A DNA stretch of 64,000 nucleotides from CBDBES01 sp965204465 (GTDB lineage: Bacteria > Spirochaetota > Leptospiria > Turneriellales > CBDBES01): the NCBI GenBank assembly GCA_965204465.1, contig OZ241995.1, forward strand, positions 372,001-436,000. The letters are read 5' to 3'. A program made the translations under genes and the position numbers. This document shows, piece after piece, positions 8,143 to 16,361 of this stretch; position 1 is the stretch's first letter, and every line of letters starts with the position of its first letter. The notes under the pieces were generated by a model that saw only the letters and a program-made list of their open reading frames with translations, did not search any database and was not told the DNA's origin.

Positions 8143-10476
8143 ATGAACAGTATTAACATATTAAAACGTTTTCAGAATACATATTCTGGTATCCGTCTAA
8201 AATATATAATCAGCGTTATTTCTTTATTTGCCGTAGGAGTGGTGCCTCTTTCTATCTTCTTTATAAGTAGGATTGATCATTTATTAAAAGAGAACTTAAA
8301 AGAAAAATTAGCCTTAATAGAGAAAAATTTGTCTGTTATAGTAAGAAATAGTTTGGAAGAAAGTAATTATAGCTCTTTACATTCTTTGGTTAAATCCATT
8401 TCTCAAAAAGATAAAGAAATCATTTCAATTGTAATCATGGACCAATCCTATACAGTAGTGGCAACCTCTGATGAAAAAAAATATCCGTTATTTTACAAAA
8501 TGTCAGAGGATAAAATAATTCAAAAAATTGAAAAGAAAGATACTGAAATATCTTTTTCAAATGAAGCAGATAGGTTAGAAAATATTACTTTTATCTATTA
8601 TGAAAAATTAAGCCTGATATCTTATGAATTTGAGGAAGAAGAAATTTCTAAAATAGAACCAGATAGTGAGAGTTTCTCAGAAAATAGAACTAAAATAAAT
8701 GAATCAGAAGAGAAAATTTTACAGGGAGTCATGTATTTCTCCCTCAGTACAAAATACTTGCAGAAAGAAGTAAATGGCTTATGGTTTTATTCTATCATTT
8801 CTTTATTTTTCATATTGTTGTTGGGTTTTTTCATTGCCTATGCCATCGCAACTGGCATGTCTCGTCCTCTTGTATCATTAGCAGATAGTGTGCGAAAAAT
8901 CTCTAAAGGAAATCTTTCTGTTCCGGTTAAACTTGATATAAAAAGAAGGGATGAAATTGGACAGCTATTCATGGATGTGGATAGTATGCGTTTTGCAATC
9001 AAATCACTCACTGATGATTTGGAAGAAAAAGTACGTCAAAGAACTCATGAGCTTCAAATGGTGCAAGAAGAAAATAGTAGAATATTAGAAACAATGACTT
9101 CTGGTTTAATGAGTATCGATCATCATTATAAAATTGGTTATCAATATTCAAAGATTACGGAAAAAATTTTAATGACCGATCAATTGTCTCAAGCTAATTT
9201 CATGACTATTTTGAAAAATATTTTGCCGGAAGAAAAGGTAAGAATAGCTAAGAAATATATAAATGTGGTATTTAACAAAGGTATTTATGAGCAATTCCTG
9301 GTCGATCTGAACCCTTTGAGAAACATAGAAGCTCGTTTTAAAAATGGTCAACTGAAATATTTAGAATTTGGGTTTTTACGCATTAAAGATAAAAGAGGTA
9401 ATATTATAGGTTTAATGGTCTTAGTAATGGATGTTACAGAATCATATTTATTATTTCAAAAATTAGCTGAGCAAGAAGAGATGATGAATATTCAAATGAA
9501 GCAACTACATGCTATTTTGAATGTAGATCCAAAGTATTTGACCATTTTTATTCATGATTCTGAAGATGATATGCAGAATATTCGCAGGATCATCAGTAAA
9601 GGAAAGATCACCAGGAAAGATATAGATAGCATTCATAGGACGCTACATAGTATTAAAGGAAATGCTTCGGTTTTAAATCTTAATTTTATTTCATCTGTAG
9701 CACATAGTGGAGAAGAAAAAATCATAGAAATAAGAAAGAAAAAATCCATTGATTCAAAAGATATCTTTAAAATAAATAATATTTCAAAGGATATTGGTAA
9801 AGCATTAGAAGGCATCCATGAATTGGTCAAGAAATTAAAGCGATTCAAAATAGAATTTCAAACGGAAACAAAAACTGATATAGGTAAAATGACCCTGAAT
9901 TCTATGGTTAAAATAGCGGAACAGTTAAGCTCATCTTTAAACAAAAATATAGAATTTGTAACTAAAAATTTTGATCATTACTTTATTAATGATCAGAATA
10001 GAAAAATGATAAAAGATATTTTTATACAATTGATGCGCAATGCAGTGGTACATGGAATTGAAAATTTTGAAGAAAGAAAGAAAATGGGGAAACTGGGGAC
10101 CGCTAAGATAACTCTATCAAATCAAAGAACAAATAAATTTTTCTGGTGTACTTTTCAGGATGATGGCCGCGGATTAAATATAGATGAAATAAGAGAAAAG
10201 GCGATCCGTCTTAAAAAAATGACTGAAAAAGATGCGTATTCTTTAGAAGATAAAAAAATAATGAAATTGATTTTTATGCCAGGTTTTTCTACTAAGAAAA
10301 ATGTAGATATGCATGCTGGAAGAGGAATCGGAATGGATATTATTAAAAAGAGCATTGATCGATTAGGAGGTAAGATCAGAGTAGACTCTAAAGATGGTCA
10401 ATATTTTAGAATTGATATTGGCCTTCCTTTAAGCTCATATAGAAATGGATATGAAAGATCAATCAATACAATATAA
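8143..10476 (+). CDS. Membrane CheA-like hybrid sensor kinase (HAMP-PAS-Hpt-HATPase)
   Basis: The 777-residue protein has two membrane helices (about 22-42 and 213-236) flanking an extracytoplasmic sensor region. These are followed by HAMP (about 236-290, SRPLVSLADSV...GNLSVPV), a coiled coil, a PAS-like region (about 315-430) and an Hpt domain (about 470-560) with HSIKG, where H502 is the likely phosphoacceptor. A CheA-type ATPase domain comes last (LMRNAVVHGIENFEER; DDGRGLN; GRGIGMDIIKKSIDRLGG). There is no CheW-like coupling domain, so it is probably not part of an ordinary chemoreceptor array. The downstream cyclase, CheY and CheX genes look like its output and reset components. Confidence 0.82.
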   Translation: MNSINILKRFQNTYSGIRLKYIISVISLFAVGVVPLSIFFISRIDHLLKENLKEKLALIEKNLSVIVRNSLEESNYSSLHSLVKSISQKDKEIISIVIMDQSYTVVATSDEKKYPLFYKMSEDKIIQKIEKKDTEISFSNEADRLENITFIYYEKLSLISYEFEEEEISKIEPDSESFSENRTKINESEEKILQGVMYFSLSTKYLQKEVNGLWFYSIISLFFILLLGFFIAYAIATGMSRPLVSLADSVRKISKGNLSVPVKLDIKRRDEIGQLFMDVDSMRFAIKSLTDDLEEKVRQRTHELQMVQEENSRILETMTSGLMSIDHHYKIGYQYSKITEKILMTDQLSQANFMTILKNILPEEKVRIAKKYINVVFNKGIYEQFLVDLNPLRNIEARFKNGQLKYLEFGFLRIKDKRGNIIGLMVLVMDVTESYLLFQKLAEQEEMMNIQMKQLHAILNVDPKYLTIFIHDSEDDMQNIRRIISKGKITRKDIDSIHRTLHSIKGNASVLNLNFISSVAHSGEEKIIEIRKKKSIDSKDIFKINNISKDIGKALEGIHELVKKLKRFKIEFQTETKTDIGKMTLNSMVKIAEQLSSSLNKNIEFVTKNFDHYFINDQNRKMIKDIFIQLMRNAVVHGIENFEERKKMGKLGTAKITLSNQRTNKFFWCTFQDDGRGLNIDEIREKAIRLKKMTEKDAYSLEDKKIMKLIFMPGFSTKKNVDMHAGRGIGMDIIKKSIDRLGGKIRVDSKDGQYFRIDIGLPLSSYRNGYERSINTI

Positions 10477-11599
10477 ATTTACATTTATTTCGGATGATCT
10501 ACAAAAGGCGCAATATGTTAATGAAATGGTGGACTATCTGGAATATGATCTAAAGGAACCAATAGAAAAATGTATCTCCCCGAATCTGGAGAATAAAACC
10601 GTAATAGAATGTCTTAGAAAAGAGATCGATGATACAGACATTTTATTTTTAGATCTGGATATATTTTCTGAAAATATCTATTTTGCGATGATGATTCAAA
10701 TCGCTCGATTTATTGAAGATATCCGGAAAAATTTATTGGTTATTTTTTTATCTGCTTCAAACCTTTTCATAGAAGGTCCTCTAAAAGAATTCATGAACTT
10801 TAAAAAGTGGAATAATATATATGACTTTGTACTCACTCCTTTTACAAAGAATAATCTTTTCTTAAAGCTAAATTACCATCTTCAGTATATTGATATTTCA
10901 AAATCAAAAGATGCCAGAATCAAGTCATTAAAAGAAGAGCAAAAAAAATTATATCGATATTTTTCAGAAGATGTTGTAAAAGAAATACTATTTCAATCAG
11001 CAGACCATAAAGAGAAGCGTACAGTAATAAAGAAAGCTACCATTCTTTTTTTAGATATCCGAAATTTCACCTCAATCAGTGAAGAATTATCTCCTGACCA
11101 GGTAGTAGAATTATTAGATCTGCTTTTCACAGATATTGTAGACCTTATTTTCAGTTATAAGGGCTCGGTAAATAAATTCATTGGGGATTCTATTCTAGCA
11201 ACATTCGGCTGCCCTAAATCATTTGGGAACGATGCAGAAAATGCAGTGACCTGTGCATTGCAATTGATTTCGGCCATTAAAGTATTTAATCAGGTACGGC
11301 CAGATTTCTTAAAAAGAGAAATTAACGTTGGTATTGGAATAGCCTCTGGAAGAGTATTTGCTGGCAATGTCGGGTCTCATCGTAAAATGGAATACACGGT
11401 CATTGGGGATACAGTAAATTTGGCAAGCAGGCTAGAAGAATTAACTAAAAAAATAAATTCCAATCTGGTAATTGATCAGTCAACCAAGGATCTGATAAAA
11501 CAGAAAATTAGTTTTCATAGATCTGAAATTTCTAATATACGTGGCAAGAGTGAAGAAGTTGGTATTTTTTACTTAGATGACAACCATTCTGATCAATAG
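10445..11599 (+). CDS. Class III adenylate cyclase with receiver-like N-terminus
   Basis: The 384-residue protein has a degenerate response-regulator-like N-terminal half (acidic DLD near residue 70) and a class III nucleotidyl cyclase domain (about 195-375). Metal-binding Asp residues are D204 (LFLDIRNFTS) and D248 (NKFIGDSI). The ATP-specifying pair is K244 and D322 (YTVIGDTVNLASRL), with N325 and R329 as transition-state residues, so cAMP rather than cGMP is the expected product. The start overlaps the kinase gene by 32 bases, which suggests coupled expression and control by phosphotransfer. The receiver-like half probably receives the signal, but whether its Asp is phosphorylated is uncertain. 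Confidence 0.82.
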   Translation: MDMKDQSIQYKFTFISDDLQKAQYVNEMVDYLEYDLKEPIEKCISPNLENKTVIECLRKEIDDTDILFLDLDIFSENIYFAMMIQIARFIEDIRKNLLVIFLSASNLFIEGPLKEFMNFKKWNNIYDFVLTPFTKNNLFLKLNYHLQYIDISKSKDARIKSLKEEQKKLYRYFSEDVVKEILFQSADHKEKRTVIKKATILFLDIRNFTSISEELSPDQVVELLDLLFTDIVDLIFSYKGSVNKFIGDSILATFGCPKSFGNDAENAVTCALQLISAIKVFNQVRPDFLKREINVGIGIASGRVFAGNVGSHRKMEYTVIGDTVNLASRLEELTKKINSNLVIDQSTKDLIKQKISFHRSEISNIRGKSEEVGIFYLDDNHSDQ

Positions 11600-11672
11600 A
11601 ATTCTATTGCACTTTTATAATCCTGATAATTATTATAGTATTCTTTAGTAATATTAAATAGGAGGTCTAAAA

Positions 11673-12032
11673 ATGAAATTATTGATCGTAGATGATTCAA
11701 TGATCATTAGAAAAGCAATCCAGAAGTTTGCTTCTAAAAAAAAATTTCAAGTGATAGGAGAAGCTGTAAATGGAATAGAAGCCTTAAAGATATTTCAACA
11801 AGAAAGACCCCATGTAGTGACAATGGATATTAGTATGCCAGAAATGGACGGACTTGAATGTATCAAAAGGATGGTACAAATCGATGAAAAGATTAAAATT
11901 ATAGCCATCACAGCCTTGGTCGCCCAAGAAAGTATGCTGGATGCGATGAATGTTGGAGCCAAGGGTTTCATACAGAAACCCTTTAATGATGAAAAATTAG
12001 AAAAAGCTTTTCAAATATTATCAGAATCCTGA
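11673..12032 (+). CDS. CheY-like single-domain response regulator
   Basis: The 119-residue receiver domain has all active-site residues: the acidic pair D7/D8 (LIVDDS), phosphoacceptor D52 (VTMDISMPEMDG), T80 (AIT) and K102 (QKPF). There is no output domain. A strong Shine-Dalgarno (AGGAGG) lies 7 bases before ATG. Located after the kinase and cyclase and before CheX, it is probably a phosphate acceptor or shuttle for the CheA-like kinase. Confidence 0.88.
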   Translation: MKLLIVDDSMIIRKAIQKFASKKKFQVIGEAVNGIEALKIFQQERPHVVTMDISMPEMDGLECIKRMVQIDEKIKIIAITALVAQESMLDAMNVGAKGFIQKPFNDEKLEKAFQILSES

Positions 12033-12041
12033 AGTACAAAT

Positions 12042-12518
12042 ATGATAAAACAACAAATACAAACGGCAAAGGAAAGTATCTCTAATTACTTTAAAAATTA
12101 TTCCATTGACAATGTGATTATTGGAGAAAGCGGTAATTATGATGATTTGAATAAGAATATAATATTTGATTATACTGCCTTGATTGGTATTAGTGGAAAT
12201 TATAAAGGAGGCATGTATGTGACTTGCAAAGAAGAATTTTTAAAGTCGTTATTAAAACGTATGATCGGAGATGATATAAAGGCGAAGCAAGACATTCTGG
12301 CCGACTTGGTAGGCGAAATGGCAAATGCTTTTTCTGGATTTTATCAAAAAATGTATGGAGATCGTTTTATGATCTCTATACCGCATCTGATTATTGGATC
12401 ATCTGGAGTAAAGTCTGTGCAAGTCAGATTGAAACTACCTTTTACTTATATACCTTTTATATGGGATCATCAAGAGTCCATATTTGTATTTAGAATAGAA
12501 GAAGTGACAAAAAATTAG
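12042..12518 (+). CDS. CheX-like phosphatase
   Basis: The 158-residue protein fits the CheX family of CheY-phosphate phosphatases. The catalytic ExxN pair is present as E92 and N95 in GEMANAFSGF, preceded by the usual helix (DILADLV). It follows the CheY gene by 9 bases, so it most likely dephosphorylates that CheY and ends the signal. It is about the usual length for CheX (about 150-160). CheC is a weaker alternative because only one active-site motif is seen. Confidence 0.75.
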   Translation: MIKQQIQTAKESISNYFKNYSIDNVIIGESGNYDDLNKNIIFDYTALIGISGNYKGGMYVTCKEEFLKSLLKRMIGDDIKAKQDILADLVGEMANAFSGFYQKMYGDRFMISIPHLIIGSSGVKSVQVRLKLPFTYIPFIWDHQESIFVFRIEEVTKN

Positions 12519-12528
12519 ATATCATTCG

Positions 12529-12756
12529 TCAAATTACTACTTTTTTATTAATATGGATTTTTTTAGCAGTATATTTTAGTTCTTTCCTAATATTCAGCTT
12601 ATTCAAAATAGCGGGAACAGATTTTTTTTGATTAAATTCTCTGACTGCATAATTACGAGCAGCTAAAGAGAGCATTAAATTAAAATACGCGCTTCTATCC
12701 TGAGATATATCTTCGCTAGATATGTTATTTTTTTGGATTCCCATCAAATAAATCAA
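12529..12756 (-). CDS. Small basic protein, weakly RpoZ-like
   Basis: The frame encodes up to 75 residues, but an internal ATG at 12744 (MGIQ) may be the real start. It overlaps the 3' end of menF by 20-32 bases. The centre (YFNLMLSLAARNYAVRE ... SVPAILNKLNI) weakly resembles the RNA polymerase omega pattern of a RxxLVLLAAxRA helix followed by a paVxxALxEI stretch, but the match is loose. It may be omega (rpoZ) or an unrelated protein. No signal peptide or membrane segment is seen. Confidence 0.4.
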   Translation of the reverse strand: MIYLMGIQKNNISSEDISQDRSAYFNLMLSLAARNYAVREFNQKKSVPAILNKLNIRKELKYTAKKIHINKKVVI

Positions 12757-14089
12757 AGAAGGTTTTTATTTTTTGGTCTAATTCTTCCCATTCTAATTCA
12801 GGAATAGATTCTTTCGTGATACCAGCACCTGAATAAATAAAAATTTTATTACGATTCAGTAAAGCAGATCGTATTCCAACAGCAAATTCAGAATGGTCTT
12901 TTCCCATATATCCGATAGGAGAAGCATAAAGACCTCTTTGAAAATTTTCAAACTTCTTTAGAAAATGTACGGCCAGGTCTGTGGGCAGTCCCCCCACCGC
13001 TGGGGTAGGGTGCAATGATCGTAAAATCTTTGCATCATCTATTCCTTTTTTTAAAATTCCCTCATAGGAGCTATAAAGATGTTGTATATAATTCAATTTT
13101 AAGACCTTTCTGGAATGACTCTTTTTTACTTTGTCACATAATGTTTGTAATTTTTTAAAAACTTCTTTTTCCACAAATTTATGTTCTTCTGTTTCCTTTG
13201 CATTTTTTTTTAGAGTTTCCGTTAACTCTCTGTCATCTGATTTAGACTTACCTCGTGGTTTTGTTCCTGCAATGGCATCACTTTGGATATATTTTTCTTT
13301 TCTTTTAAAAAGTTTCTCAGGACTGAAGCTTATGAATGCATTATTCTCTGTACATTGCCAGTAGAATATGTAACAATCCTTTATATTTTTTGCCATTTTT
13401 GTAAACAAAGCTGAAATATCTTTTTTTTTATTTAATTTTAATATCACCAATCGGGCCAAAACTAATTTCTTTAGATTTGTTTCGGAAAATAACTTTTTTA
13501 CTTTTATTAAATTAGACTGCCATTTTTTTTTGGTGGGGATGTACTTCTTCTTTTTGAGCTGGAGCATTCCAAAGGGGTCTGTTTTTTTCTGATAAGATGC
13601 GATCAATTCAGAAAAATCACTTAAAATATTATCCTTTAGCCTAAAATTGATCGCTAGATAGTATTTTTTCTTCTCTCGAAAAAATTCATAACGGGGAACT
13701 ATGAAGTGTGTCTTCTTAAAATCTTTCCATTTCTTTTTTAAAGTAAAATCAAATAAAAAGGGGATTGCTCCGTAGAATCGAATTTTTTTTTCGATCCAGT
13801 TATTTTTTTTTTTGAATTCTTTCTGTATTTCATCAAATGTATAATAGCATACTTTTCCAAAACAGACTGAACTGAAACTATTATCTTTACTCTGCCAATA
13901 AATCTTGGTAGACTGGTTCATACTTTGTAGTAACTGAAGTAAGTTTATGGGTTTTATCATGATCTCTATTCTTTGCAAAGAAGAATTTGTATTTACCCTA
14001 TGATCTATCGTAGAGGCAACCTTTTTCTGTATATCATGTAAAAGATATTTTAGTAGCACAGTAAATGGCAAAAAATCAATCCATAACAT
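12725..14089 (-). CDS. menF: Isochorismate synthase (MenF/EntC type)
   Basis: The 454-residue chorismate-utilising enzyme converts chorismate to isochorismate, the first step of menaquinone synthesis. The catalytic C-terminal half carries AGTKPRG, LHPTPAVGGLP, FQRGLYASPIGYMG and AVGIRSALL, followed by GAGIT and PELEWEE, all characteristic of MenF/EntC. The HPTPAVGG motif favours isochorismate synthase over anthranilate or aminodeoxychorismate synthase. No other men genes are nearby. The Lys-rich N-terminal half is divergent. A siderophore-type EntC role is a less likely alternative because no siderophore genes are present. Confidence 0.8.
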   Translation of the reverse strand: MLWIDFLPFTVLLKYLLHDIQKKVASTIDHRVNTNSSLQRIEIMIKPINLLQLLQSMNQSTKIYWQSKDNSFSSVCFGKVCYYTFDEIQKEFKKKNNWIEKKIRFYGAIPFLFDFTLKKKWKDFKKTHFIVPRYEFFREKKKYYLAINFRLKDNILSDFSELIASYQKKTDPFGMLQLKKKKYIPTKKKWQSNLIKVKKLFSETNLKKLVLARLVILKLNKKKDISALFTKMAKNIKDCYIFYWQCTENNAFISFSPEKLFKRKEKYIQSDAIAGTKPRGKSKSDDRELTETLKKNAKETEEHKFVEKEVFKKLQTLCDKVKKSHSRKVLKLNYIQHLYSSYEGILKKGIDDAKILRSLHPTPAVGGLPTDLAVHFLKKFENFQRGLYASPIGYMGKDHSEFAVGIRSALLNRNKIFIYSGAGITKESIPELEWEELDQKIKTFFDLFDGNPKK

Positions 14090-14145
14090 AGAATCAAGAA
14101 TTTTAGATAAAGACCCATATTACTGTTTTCCAGTTGCCCTAAAAA

Positions 14146-14340
14146 AATACTTCTTTTATTCAAGTATTCAAGCTTTTGATACACTCTTTAAATACTCCAA
14201 CGATAACAGGGCTTTGCTTCTGTGTCTTTTTGATATTTCGTTGGAGTATTCAAGGAGCGTACTAACAGGGGTAGAGCCTTTTTATTTAGATATAACTTAT
14301 CAAATAAGCTCTATTCGATTGGTACGCTCTTTTTATTTTT
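14146..14340. other. Cluster of three inverted repeats, candidate structured RNA ending in a T tract
   Basis: Three hairpins lie in a row. Stem 1 is AATACTT/AAGTATT (14146-14168). Stem 2 is a perfect 13-bp pair AATACTCCAACGA/TCGTTGGAGTATT (14191-14203 and 14238-14250). Stem 3 pairs GAGCGTAC (about 14255-14262) with GTACGCTC (about 14322-14329), contains an inner TAGAGC/GCTCTA pair, and runs into a T-rich tract typical of a plus-strand terminator. AGTATTCAAG occurs after both stem 1 and stem 2, and TAACAGGG occurs in both stem 2 and stem 3, so the units look related. The region lies between divergent menF and the OmpA-type gene. Confidence 0.45.
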
Positions 14341-14366
14341 GGGTTTGATATGCGTATAGTTGCTCA

Positions 14367-14396
14367 CAGTTGTTATTGTAGCAGTTGTTATTGTAT
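14367..14396. repeat. 15-bp tandem repeat, two copies
   Basis: CAGTTGTTATTGTAG is followed directly by CAGTTGTTATTGTAT. No function is apparent. Confidence 0.6.
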
Positions 14397-14473
14397 ATTT
14401 TTCATATTCCACTCCTTGATAATTTATTTCTAAAATAGACTTAGGGATAAACTGCTTTATTCAGTCCAGAAAA

Positions 14474-14540
14474 TTTCAGGTAGTCGTTCGGTTCGGTTCC
14501 CTCACCTACCTCCTGCCTGAAATCATGTCCCCCTACCATG
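14474..14540. repeat. Two further inverted repeats upstream of the OmpA-type gene
   Basis: TTTCAGG (14474-14480) pairs with CCTGAAA (14516-14522), and GGTAG/CTACC can pair inside it. TCCCC/GGGGA form a small hairpin just after. They lie between the cluster at 14146-14340 and the dispersed repeat at 14556. Confidence 0.4.
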
Positions 14541-14555
14541 GGGATCTGACAAGTA

Positions 14556-14600
14556 GTGTAAGATATGTTTACAAAGTACAGCCTAACGGCATTGCTTATT
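14556..14600 (+). repeat. 45-bp dispersed repeat, copy 1
   Basis: This stretch (core ACAGCCTAACGGCATTG) recurs in the same orientation at 48081-48125 with three mismatches. Here it lies 188 bases upstream of a plus-strand start codon; the other copy lies 65 bases upstream of gap. The next 190 bases hold no gene I can support. Confidence 0.6.
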
Positions 14601-14787
14601 ATATAGTGATCAAATTATTGTATAGACTTTATGTGTAACATTTAAAATTTAGTCTTGGTTTAGAAGTTTCTTATTAAAATTGCCTTATCTGGCTTTCGCT
14701 TGTTCTATACCAATCTAAAAATTACTGATTAGTTTTGCTGGCATTGACCAGTTATTCTATTGCAGGCCATTGGTTTTATGGGTCTAA

Positions 14788-16350
14788 ATGAATATGATTT
14801 TTCTTTTTTCGTATATATTTTTATATTATAAATTGATTCTTATTTTTATTTTTTTTACATTCAATTCTATAGGGGCTACGGTTAAGCCATTTGGTAAATC
14901 CATTAATTCTAAATATAATGAAATATTACCTGTATTTTCCAGAGATGGTAAAATACTTTATTTTTGCAGAGAAGGACATCCCCAAAATGCTGGTTATTCT
15001 AAAAATAAAAATGACCAAGACATATGGTTTTCTATCTACAAGAAAGAGAAATGGAATAAGGCTAAAGCAATACGATCTGTATTGAATAATGCAGGTTCCA
15101 ATTTTCCTGTTGGAGTTTCTAAAGACAATAAAACATTATATGTAGGGAATATCTACTCTCCTGAAAATAAATCCTTTGAGCAAGGTATATCTTTTTCAAC
15201 CAAACGAAAAAAAAAATGGTCTTCGATTCAAAGCTTGAAGATAAAAGATTTTTATAATAATGCAAGATCGGCAAACTATTTTATGACATATAATGAGAGT
15301 ATTATGCTTCTTAATTTAAAAAGAAAAGATTCTTATGGAGGAATGGATATTTACATTAGTTTTAAAGGCCCGGATGGAGAATGGAGTGCCCCTTTCAACC
15401 TGGGAAAAAATATCAATTCGAATGCAAATGAGATCACTCCTTTTATAGGAAAGGATCTGGATAAGATATACTTTGCAAGCAATCGTCCAAAAGGACTGGG
15501 AGGATATGATATTTATGTATCGATCAGGTTAGACCCAACCTGGACAAAATGGTCAAAACCAGTTAACTTAGGTAATTCGATCAATACATCTGGCAATGAT
15601 ATTAGTTTTGTTCTGCATCCTATTGAATCTTATGCGGTAATGGCCTCTGATCAATTAGCAGGAAATTTCAATCTATACAAGGTGAAATTACTTTCGACAA
15701 ATAGTATGAAAATACGTTTGTTCAAAGTCACAGGGGCAATACAAGACCAGAATAATAAACCTATTCAGGCCAAGGTATCTTATGAATTGAATCATGATAG
15801 AGGGGGATTTATGATCGATACGATCCAAACAGATTGGAAAGGTAAGTTCCAATTTTCAGTTCCTTTTGATGGTGAGTATTCTTTAAAAGTTTTTAAAAAG
15901 GGCTATATTGCCGATCCGATCTTGATAGACCCGCGCAAGAATTTAAAAACAAAATCTAAGAAATATGTAATCCGTATTCATGAAATGAAACAGGGTAAGA
16001 TTATTCATTTGAAAAATGTAGATTATGATGCTTCTGAACTATCTACTGGATCGTACAAAGAATTGTATAGGATTATCCATTTATTGAAAAAAAATCCTTC
16101 TCTCAGAGTAGAAATAGGAGGGCATGTATATGATCTTGGAAATATTTCTTATAATATGCAGGTTTCTAAAAGTGGGGCAAATACCGTTCGTAATTTTTTT
16201 ATTCAAAAAGGAATCCCAAAAGAAAGGATCCCTATAAAAGCGTACGGTGCTTCTAAACCAATTATATCCTCCAAAAGCAAAAAAAATAAGAAGCTCAATA
16301 AAAGAATTGAGTTAAAAATACTTTCGGTTAAAGATAAGATCAAAAATTAA
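14788..16350 (+). CDS. PD40 beta-propeller / OmpA-domain envelope protein
   Basis: The 520-residue protein has an N-terminal hydrophobic signal (about residues 4-28). It is followed by PD40/WD40-like repeats (about 40-300; recurring blocks such as ILYFCREG, KIYFASNRPKGLGGYDIYVS, NLGKNINS and NLGNSIN), a carboxypeptidase-regulatory-like beta domain (about 310-400, FKVTGAIQDQNNKP) and a C-terminal OmpA-like domain (about 405-515, VEIGGHVYDLG; ERIPIKAYGASKP). The OmpA domain should bind peptidoglycan. The usual Asp/Arg contact motif (GHTD) reads GHVYD, so binding may be altered. It is probably an outer-membrane-associated structural protein. Confidence 0.75.
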   Translation: MNMIFLFSYIFLYYKLILIFIFFTFNSIGATVKPFGKSINSKYNEILPVFSRDGKILYFCREGHPQNAGYSKNKNDQDIWFSIYKKEKWNKAKAIRSVLNNAGSNFPVGVSKDNKTLYVGNIYSPENKSFEQGISFSTKRKKKWSSIQSLKIKDFYNNARSANYFMTYNESIMLLNLKRKDSYGGMDIYISFKGPDGEWSAPFNLGKNINSNANEITPFIGKDLDKIYFASNRPKGLGGYDIYVSIRLDPTWTKWSKPVNLGNSINTSGNDISFVLHPIESYAVMASDQLAGNFNLYKVKLLSTNSMKIRLFKVTGAIQDQNNKPIQAKVSYELNHDRGGFMIDTIQTDWKGKFQFSVPFDGEYSLKVFKKGYIADPILIDPRKNLKTKSKKYVIRIHEMKQGKIIHLKNVDYDASELSTGSYKELYRIIHLLKKNPSLRVEIGGHVYDLGNISYNMQVSKSGANTVRNFFIQKGIPKERIPIKAYGASKPIISSKSKKNKKLNKRIELKILSVKDKIKN

Positions 16351-16361
16351 TGCATAAAAAT

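Noticed and set aside
12529..12756. Confident rpoZ assignment
   Set aside because: Only a loose resemblance to omega motifs; left as weakly RpoZ-like.
14146..14340. Integron attC site
   Set aside because: The core does not match the RYYYAAC/GTTRRRY pattern and no integron integrase is nearby.
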